Source: Prochlorococcus sp. AG-409-P19 (GTDB lineage Bacteria; Cyanobacteriota; Cyanobacteriia; PCC-6307; Cyanobiaceae). From it: a stretch of DNA of 64,000 bases. The stretch is from NCBI GenBank assembly GCA_003215315.1, contig QCKO01000003.1:1-64000 (forward strand), written 5' to 3'. Below are positions 16,285 through 28,379 of the stretch, piece after piece; the first letter of the stretch is position 1, and each line of letters opens with the position of its first letter. Made by a program: the position numbers and the translations under genes. A model generated the notes under the pieces. The model had not been told where the DNA came from. It searched no databases and saw only the letters and a program-made list of their open reading frames with translations.

Positions 16285-18663
16285 TTAACCTCTTGCTCCG
16301 CCAGAGAAAGTAACTAATTGACCTTCTCTAGTATTTCCACTAGCACCTGTTATCAAGAAATCAGGTTGGGGGAGTTCTTGATTCCTTTTTAATTCAGCCG
16401 CATTAATAGCATTCATTGGAACACCTGGTCTTGAGGGGTTTCTTCTATGAGCTGAAGCTCCTTCGGTACCAGTTACATTGTTCCCTCTAGCCCAATCATC
16501 ACCAGTAATGTTTAATCCTGCAGATTGTCCTTCGCCAGTTATAAGAGAAATTGGGCGTGTTTCTTTCTCATTATTTGATATTCGGTCTACTGGATTAGAT
16601 TCACCTTTTTGTTGTTTTCTATCAAAGCGAAATTGCTCTGTTCCCGTGACTTTATTAGCAGCCATGTCAAAGGGACCAGTTATTTTGGAACTATTTTCAT
16701 AGCTAGTTCCTGTAACACCTGACTTGATGTCTTTATTTATATGTGCTGCCCTTGCTGGAGATTGAACACTAAAACTAGTCCAAGCAGCTGATTGACTATC
16801 TTCTTGGAGTGGATAACTACCTGAAGGAGAAGTAATACCACATGTCTCACTCAGTTGATCGCCACCAATATATGGAGTTCCTGTTAATGGCTCACACTCT
16901 CCTCTTTGAGCTCCAGTCATTTTTCCGCCTATTCCAGGTTGCTGACCAGTAAGTCTCGCACCTGGAGTCGCCTTCCCATGAGGGGTTCTTTGTTGAATCT
17001 CCGTTATTGCAGGAGTGTCACACAACATATTTGCCTGTTCAATACCAGCATAAGGTGTACCTGTAACAGCCTTACAAGTTCCTGGTTCATCTCCAGTCAC
17101 CAAATGAGACCTCCCAGTCATTGTCCCACTTACAAATTGAGTATTATTAGTGAGACTTAAGCCGACCTTACGTGCTTCAGGCTCAGCTTTCCCTCCACAA
17201 AACGTCTCATATTGGTTAGCACCAACATATTCATCACCAGTTACTCTCTTACAACTACCAGCTTCATTGCCAGTCACGTGTTCTTTGCGTGAGACATCTG
17301 TACCAGTAACTCCATTACCTCTTACTGTTCTCAATGAACCGACTTTTTGAGCTGGCCTGCCATCAGGCAAAGGCTCAGAACCTAAATACTGATCACCTGT
17401 TAAACCTTTATTAGAGCCAGCCTCATCACCAGTTACCAACTTCGATCTTCCAGTCATTGTACCGCTGACTTTTTGTCCATCAAGCGTGCTGCTAAGACCA
17501 ATTTTCAGTGGAGAAGGACTTATCGCCCCACAATATTCATTGGACTGGTTAGCAGAAATATATTCTGTACCAGTAAGTGTTTTACAAGTTCCAGGCTCAT
17601 CTCCAGTAACTTTTTCAGATCTTCCAACTTCATTACCAGTTACACGATTCCCATGAGTGGTACTTGTAACCCCAACCTTAGGAGGTTGACTAATGGTAGT
17701 CGTTGATCCCTGGCAAAAAGTATCAACAACTTCACTGCCCAAATATTGAGTTCCAGTTATTGATCTACAAGTACTTGCTTCATTCCCTGTAGTTTTCATT
17801 GATCTATTTGCCTGGGTTCCAGTCACAATCTGTCCTGTAGAAGTCTCACTAACTCCTACTTTCCAATGCGCATCAACAGCTGGAGCTGTCTGCTTTGAAC
17901 CATTTTTATTTGGTCCACATGGACGTGTAACAGCCGCACGATTTTTACCTGTAGCACCTGTTTTACTTTTTAATTCTCGAACACGTTGAGCAATTTCTCT
18001 AGTCGTCAAATCAGGGTTGCCTTGACGAGCAACAGAAGCAGGAGTAGTAGGCTGCTTCCCTGCCGATTTCCCATGCTTTGAAAGAGCTTCGCGACGGGCA
18101 AGTACAAAAGCTCTACTCGCATTAGTAATGGCTCGCCTTTTGGAAGTATTTCTATTCTTAGAGTCTCTTTTATTTAAAGTAAGAGTTAATTCAGATGAAT
18201 ATGAAGGAGTATTATTTACTTTTGATTCATTAGCTTTTTGCTCACACTCTGGACAGCAATGTTCAGATTTAGAACTAGTTTTAGATAACGAACCATAGGA
18301 TTTGTTTTTCTCAAGATCTACTCTTGTTCTATCAGTAGTTTTATCTGCTGACTTACCTCTTCGAGACAAAGCTTCGCGTCTCGCTATTACTAACTCTCTG
18401 CTTGAGTGAGTTGCTGACTTCCTGATAGATCTATAACCATTTTGTCCACTTAAAGTTGATGTAGAGACCGAACTAGAAGCAGATGAATTATTAGTAGTAT
18501 TTTTGATTGGCTTAGCAAAAGACGCATCAGTTCTAGTTGCTCTTGCATCATTAGAAGAACGAACTCTGTTAGGGGTTGACCCTTGAACAGAAGCATTCTT
18601 TCCTCCTTGACTAAGTGCCTTACGGCGCTCAAGGACTAATTCGCGACTTGTTTGTTTTGCCAT
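16285..18663 (-). CDS. csoS2: Carboxysome assembly scaffold CsoS2
   Basis: A 792-residue, largely disordered scaffold linking Rubisco to the shell. The N-terminal third has four basic helical repeats: SRELVLERRKALSQGGK, SRELVIARREALSRRGK, SRAFVLARREALSKHGK and a shorter TTREIAQRVRELKSKTG. This type of repeat binds Rubisco. The middle holds six repeats of about 50 residues built on KVG..., VTG(T/D/N) and Cys pairs, which contact the shell. The C-terminal region has further ITG/VTGT motifs and ends VTFSGGARG, the conserved terminal peptide. I use the ATG at 18663; the longer frame begins with a TTG two codons earlier. There is one continuous frame. Whether a short frameshift form is made, as in Halothiobacillus, cannot be seen here. 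Confidence 0.95.
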   Translation of the reverse strand: MAKQTSRELVLERRKALSQGGKNASVQGSTPNRVRSSNDARATRTDASFAKPIKNTTNNSSASSSVSTSTLSGQNGYRSIRKSATHSSRELVIARREALSRRGKSADKTTDRTRVDLEKNKSYGSLSKTSSKSEHCCPECEQKANESKVNNTPSYSSELTLTLNKRDSKNRNTSKRRAITNASRAFVLARREALSKHGKSAGKQPTTPASVARQGNPDLTTREIAQRVRELKSKTGATGKNRAAVTRPCGPNKNGSKQTAPAVDAHWKVGVSETSTGQIVTGTQANRSMKTTGNEASTCRSITGTQYLGSEVVDTFCQGSTTTISQPPKVGVTSTTHGNRVTGNEVGRSEKVTGDEPGTCKTLTGTEYISANQSNEYCGAISPSPLKIGLSSTLDGQKVSGTMTGRSKLVTGDEAGSNKGLTGDQYLGSEPLPDGRPAQKVGSLRTVRGNGVTGTDVSRKEHVTGNEAGSCKRVTGDEYVGANQYETFCGGKAEPEARKVGLSLTNNTQFVSGTMTGRSHLVTGDEPGTCKAVTGTPYAGIEQANMLCDTPAITEIQQRTPHGKATPGARLTGQQPGIGGKMTGAQRGECEPLTGTPYIGGDQLSETCGITSPSGSYPLQEDSQSAAWTSFSVQSPARAAHINKDIKSGVTGTSYENSSKITGPFDMAANKVTGTEQFRFDRKQQKGESNPVDRISNNEKETRPISLITGEGQSAGLNITGDDWARGNNVTGTEGASAHRRNPSRPGVPMNAINAAELKRNQELPQPDFLITGASGNTREGQLVTFSGGARG
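16837..17862 (-). repeat. Six M-repeats coding for the CsoS2 middle region
   Basis: About 1 kb of diverged tandem repeats, each around 150-165 bp, encodes the six middle repeats of CsoS2. Each unit translates to KVG/KIG, then two or three (V/I/L)(T/S)G(T/D/N) motifs at about eight-residue spacing, then a Cys-containing end. Units 3 and 4 have lost one or more of the usual cysteines (unit 3 ends LPDGRPA). These are protein repeats, not a CRISPR or VNTR. Confidence 0.85.
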
Positions 18664-18715
18664 ATCCAATCAATTAAAAGATTGTAAAAGAAGAGTGAAT
18701 CAACTATGGAAATAG

Positions 18716-18740
18716 AGCCTCGAGAGTATCTTCCGAGGCT
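18716..18740 (-). other. Stem-loop between rbcS and csoS2
   Basis: A perfect 7-bp inverted repeat (AGCCTCG / CGAGGCT) with an 11-nt loop lies 22 bp after the rbcS stop. The transcript would continue into CUAUUUCC, so the U-tract is weak. It could be an mRNA-stabilising or processing hairpin, or a partial terminator that lowers csoS2 expression relative to rbcLS. Confidence 0.5.
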
Positions 18741-18762
18741 GTATTTCAGGAATTGAAAATTA

Positions 18763-19104
18763 TTAACGACCTTGGAAAACCACAAAGCAAGTACCCTGAC
18801 TTTGGGTATATGCGTCATATCCAACAATGCGAACATGGTGGTCTGGGTATGCACGATGGCAAGCCTCAAGCTCGCTTACAACTAGGTTAAGATCCTTTTC
18901 TCCGAAGAAAGGTAGCTTCCAGTAAGACCAATAGGTCTGCATAGAACCACTTGGATGTACATGCTCAATAACTGGACTCCAGCCTTGAGCAATAATGTAA
19001 GCGATTTGATCGTAAATTTCGTCCTGAGTCATCGGCGGTAAGAAGCCGAATGTTTCCAAGGTGGCGACTGTTTGGTAGTCACCAACTGTGCTTTGGAAAG
19101 GCAT
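18763..19104 (-). CDS. rbcS: Ribulose bisphosphate carboxylase small subunit
   Basis: A 113-residue form IA small subunit that caps the L8 core. Sequence marks are TFGFLPPMTQDEIYDQIAYI at the N-terminus, SYWKLPFFGE, and the C-terminal VRIVGYDAYTQSQGTCFVV. Length and motifs match alpha-cyanobacterial RbcS. It is the third gene of the leftward carboxysome operon, 106 bp after rbcL and 99 bp before csoS2; both gaps contain stem-loops. Confidence 0.97.
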   Translation of the reverse strand: MPFQSTVGDYQTVATLETFGFLPPMTQDEIYDQIAYIIAQGWSPVIEHVHPSGSMQTYWSYWKLPFFGEKDLNLVVSELEACHRAYPDHHVRIVGYDAYTQSQGTCFVVFQGR

Positions 19105-19132
19105 GGTGAACCTGAAAGTGTGAATATTTAGA

Positions 19133-19202
19133 GTTGATCCAAAGGACCAACAAATGAGAATTTAAAAGGATCGAGGAGAGTTGTTATATAAGCTCTCTCC
19201 TC
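19133..19202 (-). other. Two stem-loops in the rbcL-rbcS intercistronic gap
   Basis: The 106-bp gap holds two inverted repeats. GAGGAGAG (19173-19180) pairs with CTCTCCTC (19195-19202), a perfect 8-bp stem with a 14-nt loop, right after the rbcL stop. GTTGATCC (19133-19140) pairs with GGACCAAC (19144-19151) with a 3-nt loop and one G-U pair in the leftward transcript. On the coding strand the first hairpin is preceded by an A-run and followed by CUUUU, so it is at best a partial terminator. RNA processing or stabilisation is a likelier role. Confidence 0.55.
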
Positions 19203-19210
19203 AATTTTTT

Positions 19211-20623
19211 TTATTGAACGTCTAGCTTGTCTACTGTGTCGAATTCGAACTTGATCTCCTTCCAGGTCTCAAGTGCAATTGCCAACTCAGGACTATGCTT
19301 AGCAGCCTCTAAGAGGATGTCGCGACTTTCTTTCTCGATTTCTCTTCCTGCGTTACGAGCTTTAACACAAGCTTCAAGTGCTACACGGTTTGCAGCAGCA
19401 CCAGCAGCTGATCCCCATGGGTGACCATGCGTACCACCTCCGAACTGAAGACAAGAGTCATCTCCAAAGATTGCAAGCAAGGCAGGCATATGCCACACGT
19501 GGATACCACCAGAGGCGACAGCAAATACACCAGGCATTGAACCCCAGTCTTGATCAAAGAAGTTGCCGCGTGAACGGTCTTCAGGGACAAACGACTCACG
19601 AAGGTTGTCGATATAACCAAGAGTTGTCTGACGGTCCCCTTCAAGCTTACCTACAACGGTACCTGTATGGAGTTGATCTCCTCCAGATAGACGTAAGCAC
19701 TTTGCAAGCACACGGAAATGAATACCATGTTGAGGATGACGGTCTATAACAGCATGCATTGCACGGTGGATGTGAAGAAGCATGCCATTTTTACGGCACC
19801 AGTTAGCTAAACCAGTATTCGCAGTAAAGCCACCTGTGATGTAATCATGCATGATGATAGGCATGTCAAGCTCTTTAGCGAACTCAGCACGCTCATACAT
19901 CTCTTCTGGTGTAGTCGCTGTGCAATTAAGGTAGTGCCCCTTAACCTCTCCAGTCTCCTGTTGAGCAAGTTTTACAGCTTCAGCAACAAATTCAAAACGC
20001 TCTCTCCAACGTTGGAAAGGCTGAGAATTAATATTCTCATCGTCTTTAGTGAGATCTAATCCTCCACGAAGGCATTCATATACGACACGTCCGTAGTTTT
20101 TACCAGAAAGACCCAGTTTTGGCTTAATAGTACATCCCAGTAATGGACGACCGTACTTATTTAGGCGATCGCGCTCTACAACGATTCCACTAGGAGGGCC
20201 ACCACATGTCTTAATGAAAGCCATTGGGAAACGAATATCTTCAAGACGAAGATGACGTAATGCCTTAAAACCAAAAACGTTTCCTACTAAAGAAGTTAAA
20301 ACGTTAGTGATAGATCCTTCTTCAAAAAGGTCTAGCGGATAAGCGATAAAAGCGTAGAAAGCATCCTTGTCACCAGGGACATCTTCAATGCGATAGCACC
20401 TACCTTTGTAAAACTCTAGGTCAACTAATAATTCTGACCATACAGTGGACCAAGTACCAGTTGACGATTCAGCGGCTACAGCTGCTGCAACTTCTTCTTT
20501 TGGTACACCTTCCTGACCAGTGCATTTAAAACATGCAAGAAGGTCAGTATCTAGGGGGACATAGTCGGGAGTGAAGTAGGTATCTCTATACTCCTTGACC
20601 CCTGCATCATACTTTTTAGCCAT
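19211..20623 (-). CDS. rbcL: Ribulose bisphosphate carboxylase large subunit (form IA)
   Basis: The 470-residue catalytic subunit of Rubisco, which fixes CO2 inside the carboxysome. Active-site elements include the [11 protein letters not shown] loop with its catalytic Lys, the [13 protein letters not shown] motif with the carbamylated Lys and Mg ligands, and loop 6 [19 protein letters not shown] has Gln where many enzymes have His, which I recall as usual for this lineage. The short N- and C-termini and the form IA signature agree with the neighbouring alpha-carboxysome genes. It lies 70 bp downstream of csoS1. Confidence 0.98.
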   Translation of the reverse strand: MAKKYDAGVKEYRDTYFTPDYVPLDTDLLACFKCTGQEGVPKEEVAAAVAAESSTGTWSTVWSELLVDLEFYKGRCYRIEDVPGDKDAFYAFIAYPLDLFEEGSITNVLTSLVGNVFGFKALRHLRLEDIRFPMAFIKTCGGPPSGIVVERDRLNKYGRPLLGCTIKPKLGLSGKNYGRVVYECLRGGLDLTKDDENINSQPFQRWRERFEFVAEAVKLAQQETGEVKGHYLNCTATTPEEMYERAEFAKELDMPIIMHDYITGGFTANTGLANWCRKNGMLLHIHRAMHAVIDRHPQHGIHFRVLAKCLRLSGGDQLHTGTVVGKLEGDRQTTLGYIDNLRESFVPEDRSRGNFFDQDWGSMPGVFAVASGGIHVWHMPALLAIFGDDSCLQFGGGTHGHPWGSAAGAAANRVALEACVKARNAGREIEKESRDILLEAAKHSPELAIALETWKEIKFEFDTVDKLDVQ

Positions 20624-20693
20624 GAGATAGCTCCTTTTATTAAGTAATTAGGATTTGAGAAATTGAACGGTCCTTAAAGGAATTCATTCAAAC

Positions 20694-21005
20694 TCAGTCC
20701 TTTTGACCTAAAAAGTTGCCATTACCCAAAGCAGGCTCAACTTCACGATGAGGACGAGCAATGATGTGAGCTGCAACAAGTCCGTCTCCTACTCGCTCAC
20801 AAGCATCTGCACCAGCGCGAACAGCAGCATTAACAGCACCTGTCTCACCACGAACTAAAACAGTTACGTAGCCACCACCAACAAATTCGCGACCAATCAA
20901 GCGCACTTCGGCGGCCTTGGTCATTGCGTCAGCAGCTTCAATCGCAGGAACTAGTCCGCGTGTCTCGATCATGCCGAGAGCAATACCCATAGTTTCGCTA
21001 GCCAT
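20694..21005 (-). CDS. csoS1A: Major carboxysome shell protein CsoS1
   Basis: A 103-residue hexameric BMC-domain protein forming the flat facets of the shell. It has GIALGMIETRGLVPAIEAADAM, RLIGREFVGGGYVTVLVRGE and ADACERVGDGLVAAHIIARPH. It is the first gene of the leftward operon csoS1-rbcL-rbcS-csoS2-csoSCA-csoS4A-csoS4B-csoS1E-acRAF. It is the only short single-BMC paralogue here, so it must supply most facets. The 337-bp region upstream carries a repeated 15-bp element. Confidence 0.97.
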   Translation of the reverse strand: MASETMGIALGMIETRGLVPAIEAADAMTKAAEVRLIGREFVGGGYVTVLVRGETGAVNAAVRAGADACERVGDGLVAAHIIARPHREVEPALGNGNFLGQKD

Positions 21006-21021
21006 GTCCTATTTCTGTAAA

Positions 21022-21036
21022 GGGATGGAATGTTCA
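21022..21036 (-). repeat. 15-bp direct repeat, copy next to the csoS1 start
   Basis: GGGATGGAATGTTCA on the plus strand (TGAACATTCCATCCC in the operon direction), ending 16 bp before the csoS1 ATG. An identical copy lies 235 bp farther upstream. The flanks of the two copies do not match beyond the core. Confidence 0.7.
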
Positions 21037-21256
21037 GGAAAGAGAATGACCTGCGGAGAACCAATAAGTCAAGGGAATCAGACAAATACGGCCATCACAG
21101 TTTTTACTGTCATTGATAAGGGAAACTTATCACCCTTGCTACGACAGTTAAGAAACACTCCTGCCATCGTGGTCAGCGCTTGAAGATATTGCATTGCGTA
21201 AACCAAGTTCGCTGGTTATTTTTACTTACCGAGGCAGGCCCCTAGCTATTCGTCAG

Positions 21257-21271
21257 GGGATGGAATGTTCA
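21257..21271 (-). repeat. 15-bp direct repeat, distal copy
   Basis: The second identical GGGATGGAATGTTCA, about 250 bp upstream of csoS1 and 72 bp before rdgB. Its first bases also form the right arm of a CCCCT...AGGGG inverted repeat. A shared protein-binding site for the divergent genes is one possible explanation. Confidence 0.65.
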
Positions 21272-21342
21272 ACCAATCCTGTCTCAAAATATTTTTTTAA
21301 TTGAAATAGAGCCTTTAGCTGTAAAAATAGTTAGAACAAAAT

Positions 21343-21939
21343 ATGGGTTACTTGGAAAGACCGCTTTTAACAATTGCGAGTGGAAATGCTAGAAAGGTGG
21401 CCGAGATTGAAGCAATGCTTGGGCCTCTGCCTATAGAAGTACGCAGGCAACCAAAAAGTTTAGAAGTCGAAGAGACGGGATCAACTTATTTTGAAAATGC
21501 ATTATTAAAGGCAAAAGCAGCCGCGAAAATTACTGGTAGTTGGGTCATTGCTGATGACTCTGGACTTGAAATAGATGCATTAAATAATGGTCCAGGCATA
21601 TATTCGGCCCGTCTCGCGGAAACAAATCAAAAAAAGATAAAAAAGGTTCTTCAAGCCTTAGGAGATAGCCCTTATCGAAGTGCTCGATTCTGCAGCGCAA
21701 TGGTTTTCTGCAATAAAAAAGGTGACTTAATTAAAGACTCTTTCGGGATCTGCTGGGGAGAAATACTAAAAGAGCCTGCTTATAAAAACGGGGAGTTTGA
21801 ATCACTACTTTGGATTCGGGAAACGAACTGCACTTATGGAGAAATGAATAATGAACAATTAACCAAACATGGAAGCAGGGGAAAAGCCGCTAGATCGCTA
21901 GCCCCATATTTACTAGAAGCATTAGGCCTAACAAAATAA
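21343..21939 (+). CDS. rdgB: dITP/XTP pyrophosphatase (Ham1/RdgB)
   Basis: A 198-residue nucleotide-pool cleansing enzyme that hydrolyses ITP, dITP and XTP to monophosphates. It begins with LTIASGNARKVAEIEAML, the family substrate loop (T/SxNxxK), then VEETGSTYFENALLKA, ADDSGLEIDAL with the metal-binding Asp residues, and the C-terminal SRGKAARSL. Length is normal. It is divergent from csoS1 and converges with csoS1D, so it physically separates these two shell genes. No functional link to carboxysomes is implied. Confidence 0.93.
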   Translation: MGYLERPLLTIASGNARKVAEIEAMLGPLPIEVRRQPKSLEVEETGSTYFENALLKAKAAAKITGSWVIADDSGLEIDALNNGPGIYSARLAETNQKKIKKVLQALGDSPYRSARFCSAMVFCNKKGDLIKDSFGICWGEILKEPAYKNGEFESLLWIRETNCTYGEMNNEQLTKHGSRGKAARSLAPYLLEALGLTK

Positions 21940-21944
21940 ATCAA

Positions 21945-22724
21945 TTAACGATTTCGATTTATCTCTTCTATTGCTCTCATTGCTGCCGCGGACGCCTCTT
22001 CTACGTCTCCTTCTCTTCCCGCAAGAGTAAGACGTCCAAAAGCTCCCACTGCTTTAACATCAACGATAGTTATATTTGAAGCTTTCTCTGCCTCGTTAGC
22101 TGCTTTCAATACATAGCCAGCAGGTTCGGTTTCTAAAATAAACATACTCATACCTGATTGAATCATGGATCCTCTACGATTCTGTCTATTTATCAACACA
22201 GCATGATCAGGTGTAATCGCACGAATAACTTCGGTCCATGTCACTTCAGGAGTTGTTCTGCGTTCGATTTTACTTCTAATTGCATCTAGAACCACATCGC
22301 CAGAATGAAGAACAGTACTTTGATCTCTGTGATAAAGAGCTAAAGATCCAAAAGCCCTCTCAACAATCATCTGACCAAGACGTACATTACTCGCCTTAAG
22401 AGCTATATCAGTAACCCTATGAACTGCCATTCCAGGGGAAACCTCCATCCATAGACAGGCATCTCCAGGAATTGGTAAAAAACCTGAGCTAGCAGTTCCC
22501 ATATATGCTGCTAGTTGAGGTTGCAAGGAATCTAGAAAAACATATGTTCTCAGCTCTATTTCTTTGACATGGCTTGCCTGACGAGTCACCAAAGACTGCT
22601 CTGAATCGGTTGTTATTAATGAATTAGCTTTATTTATTTCAATCTGCTCTCCTTCTGCACCAGTAATTTTAAGACTTCCTACTGGCCGCCTTCCATTATT
22701 TTCAAACGTAGCAAATCTTGTCAT
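21945..22724 (-). CDS. csoS1D: Tandem-BMC shell protein CsoS1D
   Basis: A 259-residue shell protein with two BMC domains that forms a trimeric pseudohexamer with a large, gated central pore. The first domain covers about residues 55-150 and the second about 155-259 ([27 protein letters not shown] at 22050-22135, [19 protein letters not shown]). VERAFGS (E122, R123) matches the conserved Glu-Arg pair that gates the pore in the MED4 protein. The first 50 residues are an N-terminal extension. It is on the operon strand but beyond rdgB, so it probably has its own promoter. It is thought to pass larger metabolites such as RuBP. Confidence 0.93.
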   Translation of the reverse strand: MTRFATFENNGRRPVGSLKITGAEGEQIEINKANSLITTDSEQSLVTRQASHVKEIELRTYVFLDSLQPQLAAYMGTASSGFLPIPGDACLWMEVSPGMAVHRVTDIALKASNVRLGQMIVERAFGSLALYHRDQSTVLHSGDVVLDAIRSKIERRTTPEVTWTEVIRAITPDHAVLINRQNRRGSMIQSGMSMFILETEPAGYVLKAANEAEKASNITIVDVKAVGAFGRLTLAGREGDVEEASAAAMRAIEEINRNR

Positions 22725-22822
22725 GGGCGAGATAATACCTTAAAGATTGACTATTTAGCTAGTAAAAGACTTGCAAGGAGAAAAGAAGCCGATAACTTCT
22801 AAACAATATTCCTTACAGAAGG

Positions 22823-23194
22823 ATGACTTCTACTCAAAAAACGCCTGAAGAATCTCAGGACTTCTCGAGCAAACTAAATCCTGATCAGGCACTGGGATTA
22901 GTTTCACTAAGTCTGATGCAAAAACTTGCAAACAAGGGGGTTTCAGATTTCAAATGGCTGGCAGAGGAAAATAACGATAAGGCAGATCTTCAATCACTCC
23001 GCCAACGTCTTGAATTAATTTCTTTAGCAATAGAAACAGGGGCCCCATTAACCACTTCAGAAGTATCACAACTTATAGGGGTAAGACCTAATTCTCCAAA
23101 AATAGAAAGAGGGGGGTTAGTTGCAAAAAGAATAAGCAGAAATGTCTGGAAATTAACTCGCGCAGAAAAAGAATCTTCTTATTGGAGAAATTGA
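22823..23194 (+). CDS. Conserved hypothetical protein between csoS1D and chlN
   Basis: A 123-residue soluble protein I do not recognise. The central part (LNPDQALGLVSLSLMQKLANKG, then a Leu/Arg-rich helix) is helical and acidic. The C-terminal half, with GAPLTTSEVSQLIGVRP and a basic GGLVAKRISRNVWKLTR, looks like a small winged-helix or HTH-type module. It lies divergently from csoS1D (98 bp) and 174 bp upstream of chlN on the same strand. A DNA- or RNA-binding role is a guess from the C-terminal pattern only. Confidence 0.6.
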   Translation: MTSTQKTPEESQDFSSKLNPDQALGLVSLSLMQKLANKGVSDFKWLAEENNDKADLQSLRQRLELISLAIETGAPLTTSEVSQLIGVRPNSPKIERGGLVAKRISRNVWKLTRAEKESSYWRN

Positions 23195-23347
23195 AATCAT
23201 TTTCAACTAACGTAATTAAAAAAAAAATACCGATAAATTTATTTAAACAAGAATCAATCAAATGTTACTAAAACAATACAGAAGGCGCTTCAATCCCAAA
23301 GAGTTTTAGTGATAGTTGACGAGAAGCACTAAATGGATGCAATTTAA

Positions 23348-24625
<1,278 letters not shown>

Positions 24626-24628
24626 AAA

Positions 24629-26215
24629 ATGGAACTCACTCTCTGGACTTATGAAGGACCTCCTCATATAGGTGCAATGCGAATTGCTACTTCCATGAAA
24701 AAAATTCATTATGTTCTTCATGCACCGCAAGGAGATACATATGCAGATCTACTTTTTACCATGATTGAAAGGCGAGGGAGTAGACCGCCAGTTACATATA
24801 CCACTTTTCAGGCTCGTGATTTAGGAGGAGACACCGCTGAAATGGTCAAAGGGCACATAAAAGAAGCAGTTGAAAGGTTTAAACCAGACGCTTTATTAGT
24901 AGGCGAAAGTTGCACAGCAGAATTGATTCAAGATCAACCAGGTGCATTAGCTCAAGGAATGGGTTTCAACATCCCAATCGTTAACCTTGAATTACCTGCA
25001 TATAGTAAAAAAGAAAATTGGGGTGCCTCAGAAACTTTTTATCAAATAGTTCGTAAATTATTAACCAATAGTGAAAACAAAGAAGGTTTATCTTGGAAAG
25101 AAGCAGGAAGAAGGCCACGGGTAAATCTACTAGGACCATCATTATTAGGTTTTAGATGCAGAGATGATGTTATCGAAATACAAAAGATTCTTGCCGAACA
25201 TGGAATAGATATAAATGTTGTAGCGCCTCTAGGTGCTACGCCTGAAGATCTAATTAGACTTCCCGATGCAGATATTAATGTTTGCTTATACCCTGAAATT
25301 GCTGAATCAACGTGCCTTTGGCTTGAAAGAAATTTAGGAATGCCATTTACAAAAATAGTTCCGATAGGAATTGCTGCAACACAAGAATTTTTAAAAGAGT
25401 TACATCAATTATTGGGAATGGAAAGCCCAAACATTATAGAAGAATCTCACAAATCAAAACTCCCTTGGTATTCACAATCAGTAGATTCTAATTACTTAAC
25501 TGGCAAAAGAGTTTTTATATTTGGTGACGGAACACATGCATTAGCTGCAGCAAGGATTGCCAAAGATGAACTTGGGTTTGAAGTTGTTGGATTAGGAACT
25601 TATAGCCGTGAAATGGCAAGAAAAGTTCGCCCTGTTGCAAAAGAATTGGGGCTAGAAGCATTAATTACAAATGATTATTTAGAAGTAGAATCTGCAATAA
25701 AAGAAACTGCTCCGGAACTAGTTCTTGGCACTCAAATGGAACGACATAGTGCAAAACGCCTTGGAATTCCATGCGCAGTAATCAGCACACCGATGCATGT
25801 TCAAGATGTTCCAGCAAGATATAGCCCTCAAATGGGATGGGAAGGTGCAAACGTTATTTTTGACGACTGGGTTCACCCTCTTATGATGGGACTGGAAGAA
25901 CATTTAATTGGAATGTTCAGACATGATTTTGAATTTATAGATGGTCATCAAAGTCATCTAGGACACTCTGGAGGATATTCAAATAAAAAAGAGATCGAAA
26001 AAAATAATTCAGCCGAAGCCCCTCATCTTCCCCAATCTTCTTTATCAACAGAAGGTCCCACATGGACTGTTGAAGGCCAAAGAGAACTTGCCAAGATACC
26101 TTTCTTCGTAAGAGGGAAAGTAAAAAGAAACACTGAAAAATATGCAAAGCAATCTGGCTGCAGAGAAATAAATGAAGAAACTTTATATGACGCGAAAGCC
26201 CACTTCAAGGCTTGA
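24629..26215 (+). CDS. chlB: Light-independent protochlorophyllide reductase subunit B
   Basis: The second NB-component subunit of DPOR, 528 residues. D36 ([10 protein letters not shown]) is the unusual Asp ligand of the NB [4Fe-4S] cluster. [12 protein letters not shown] and the C-terminal domain [20 protein letters not shown] are typical. A polar stretch at about residues 448-478 (KKEIEKNN...) is a variable linker before the C-terminal domain. It follows chlN by 3 bp; chlL starts 183 bp downstream. Confidence 0.97.
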   Translation: MELTLWTYEGPPHIGAMRIATSMKKIHYVLHAPQGDTYADLLFTMIERRGSRPPVTYTTFQARDLGGDTAEMVKGHIKEAVERFKPDALLVGESCTAELIQDQPGALAQGMGFNIPIVNLELPAYSKKENWGASETFYQIVRKLLTNSENKEGLSWKEAGRRPRVNLLGPSLLGFRCRDDVIEIQKILAEHGIDINVVAPLGATPEDLIRLPDADINVCLYPEIAESTCLWLERNLGMPFTKIVPIGIAATQEFLKELHQLLGMESPNIIEESHKSKLPWYSQSVDSNYLTGKRVFIFGDGTHALAAARIAKDELGFEVVGLGTYSREMARKVRPVAKELGLEALITNDYLEVESAIKETAPELVLGTQMERHSAKRLGIPCAVISTPMHVQDVPARYSPQMGWEGANVIFDDWVHPLMMGLEEHLIGMFRHDFEFIDGHQSHLGHSGGYSNKKEIEKNNSAEAPHLPQSSLSTEGPTWTVEGQRELAKIPFFVRGKVKRNTEKYAKQSGCREINEETLYDAKAHFKA

Positions 26216-26389
26216 CTGGACTAGCAAAACAAAGCCCCAAAGAGATGAGTAAATATACCTCTATTTGTTCAACTAGCAGGAGTTTTCTTTTATTAAGCTG
26301 AGAAAATAAAATTAAATGTATCGAAATCGGCAAACATTAACTAAAGCCTTCTTTGGCTGCTTGAATATATATATAAGGCTTTTAATTGA

Positions 26390-27289
<900 letters not shown>

Positions 27290-27304
27290 CATAAAGAAAA
27301 GTTA

Positions 27305-28318
<1,014 letters not shown>

Positions 28319-28379
28319 TTATTTATCTATGCCTTATCAATGATCACTTACAAATCTAATCCTGAAAAAGGAAAAGTTT

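Larger units (their letters stand above)
21006..21342 (-). promoter_or_regulatory. Upstream/leader region of the carboxysome operon
   Basis: A 337-bp gene-free stretch between csoS1 and the divergent rdgB. It should contain both promoters. It holds a 15-bp direct repeat (separate entries) and several small inverted repeats: ACAGT/ACTGT (21097-21110), GATAAG/CTTATC (21115-21131), AACCA/TGGTT (21201-21217) and CCCCT/AGGGG ending at the second 15-bp copy. Parts of it look less AT-rich than the other gaps. No convincing ORF or known RNA family was recognised. A structured leader or a small RNA is possible. Confidence 0.5.

Noticed and set aside
16478-17706. Several plus-strand frames opposite csoS2
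   Set aside because: They are shadows of the repeated codon pattern of csoS2, with low-complexity peptides and no start signals.
16837-17862. Regularly spaced repeats as a CRISPR array
   Set aside because: The repeats diverge, are about 150 bp long and translate into the known CsoS2 middle repeats.
19173-19212. Plus-strand intrinsic terminator (hairpin plus T-run)
   Set aside because: No plus-strand gene lies upstream. The leftward rbc transcript meets the tract as A's, so it is better read as an intercistronic hairpin.
19378-19749. A 123-codon plus-strand frame opposite rbcL
   Set aside because: Antisense to the highly conserved rbcL; the peptide has no recognisable pattern.
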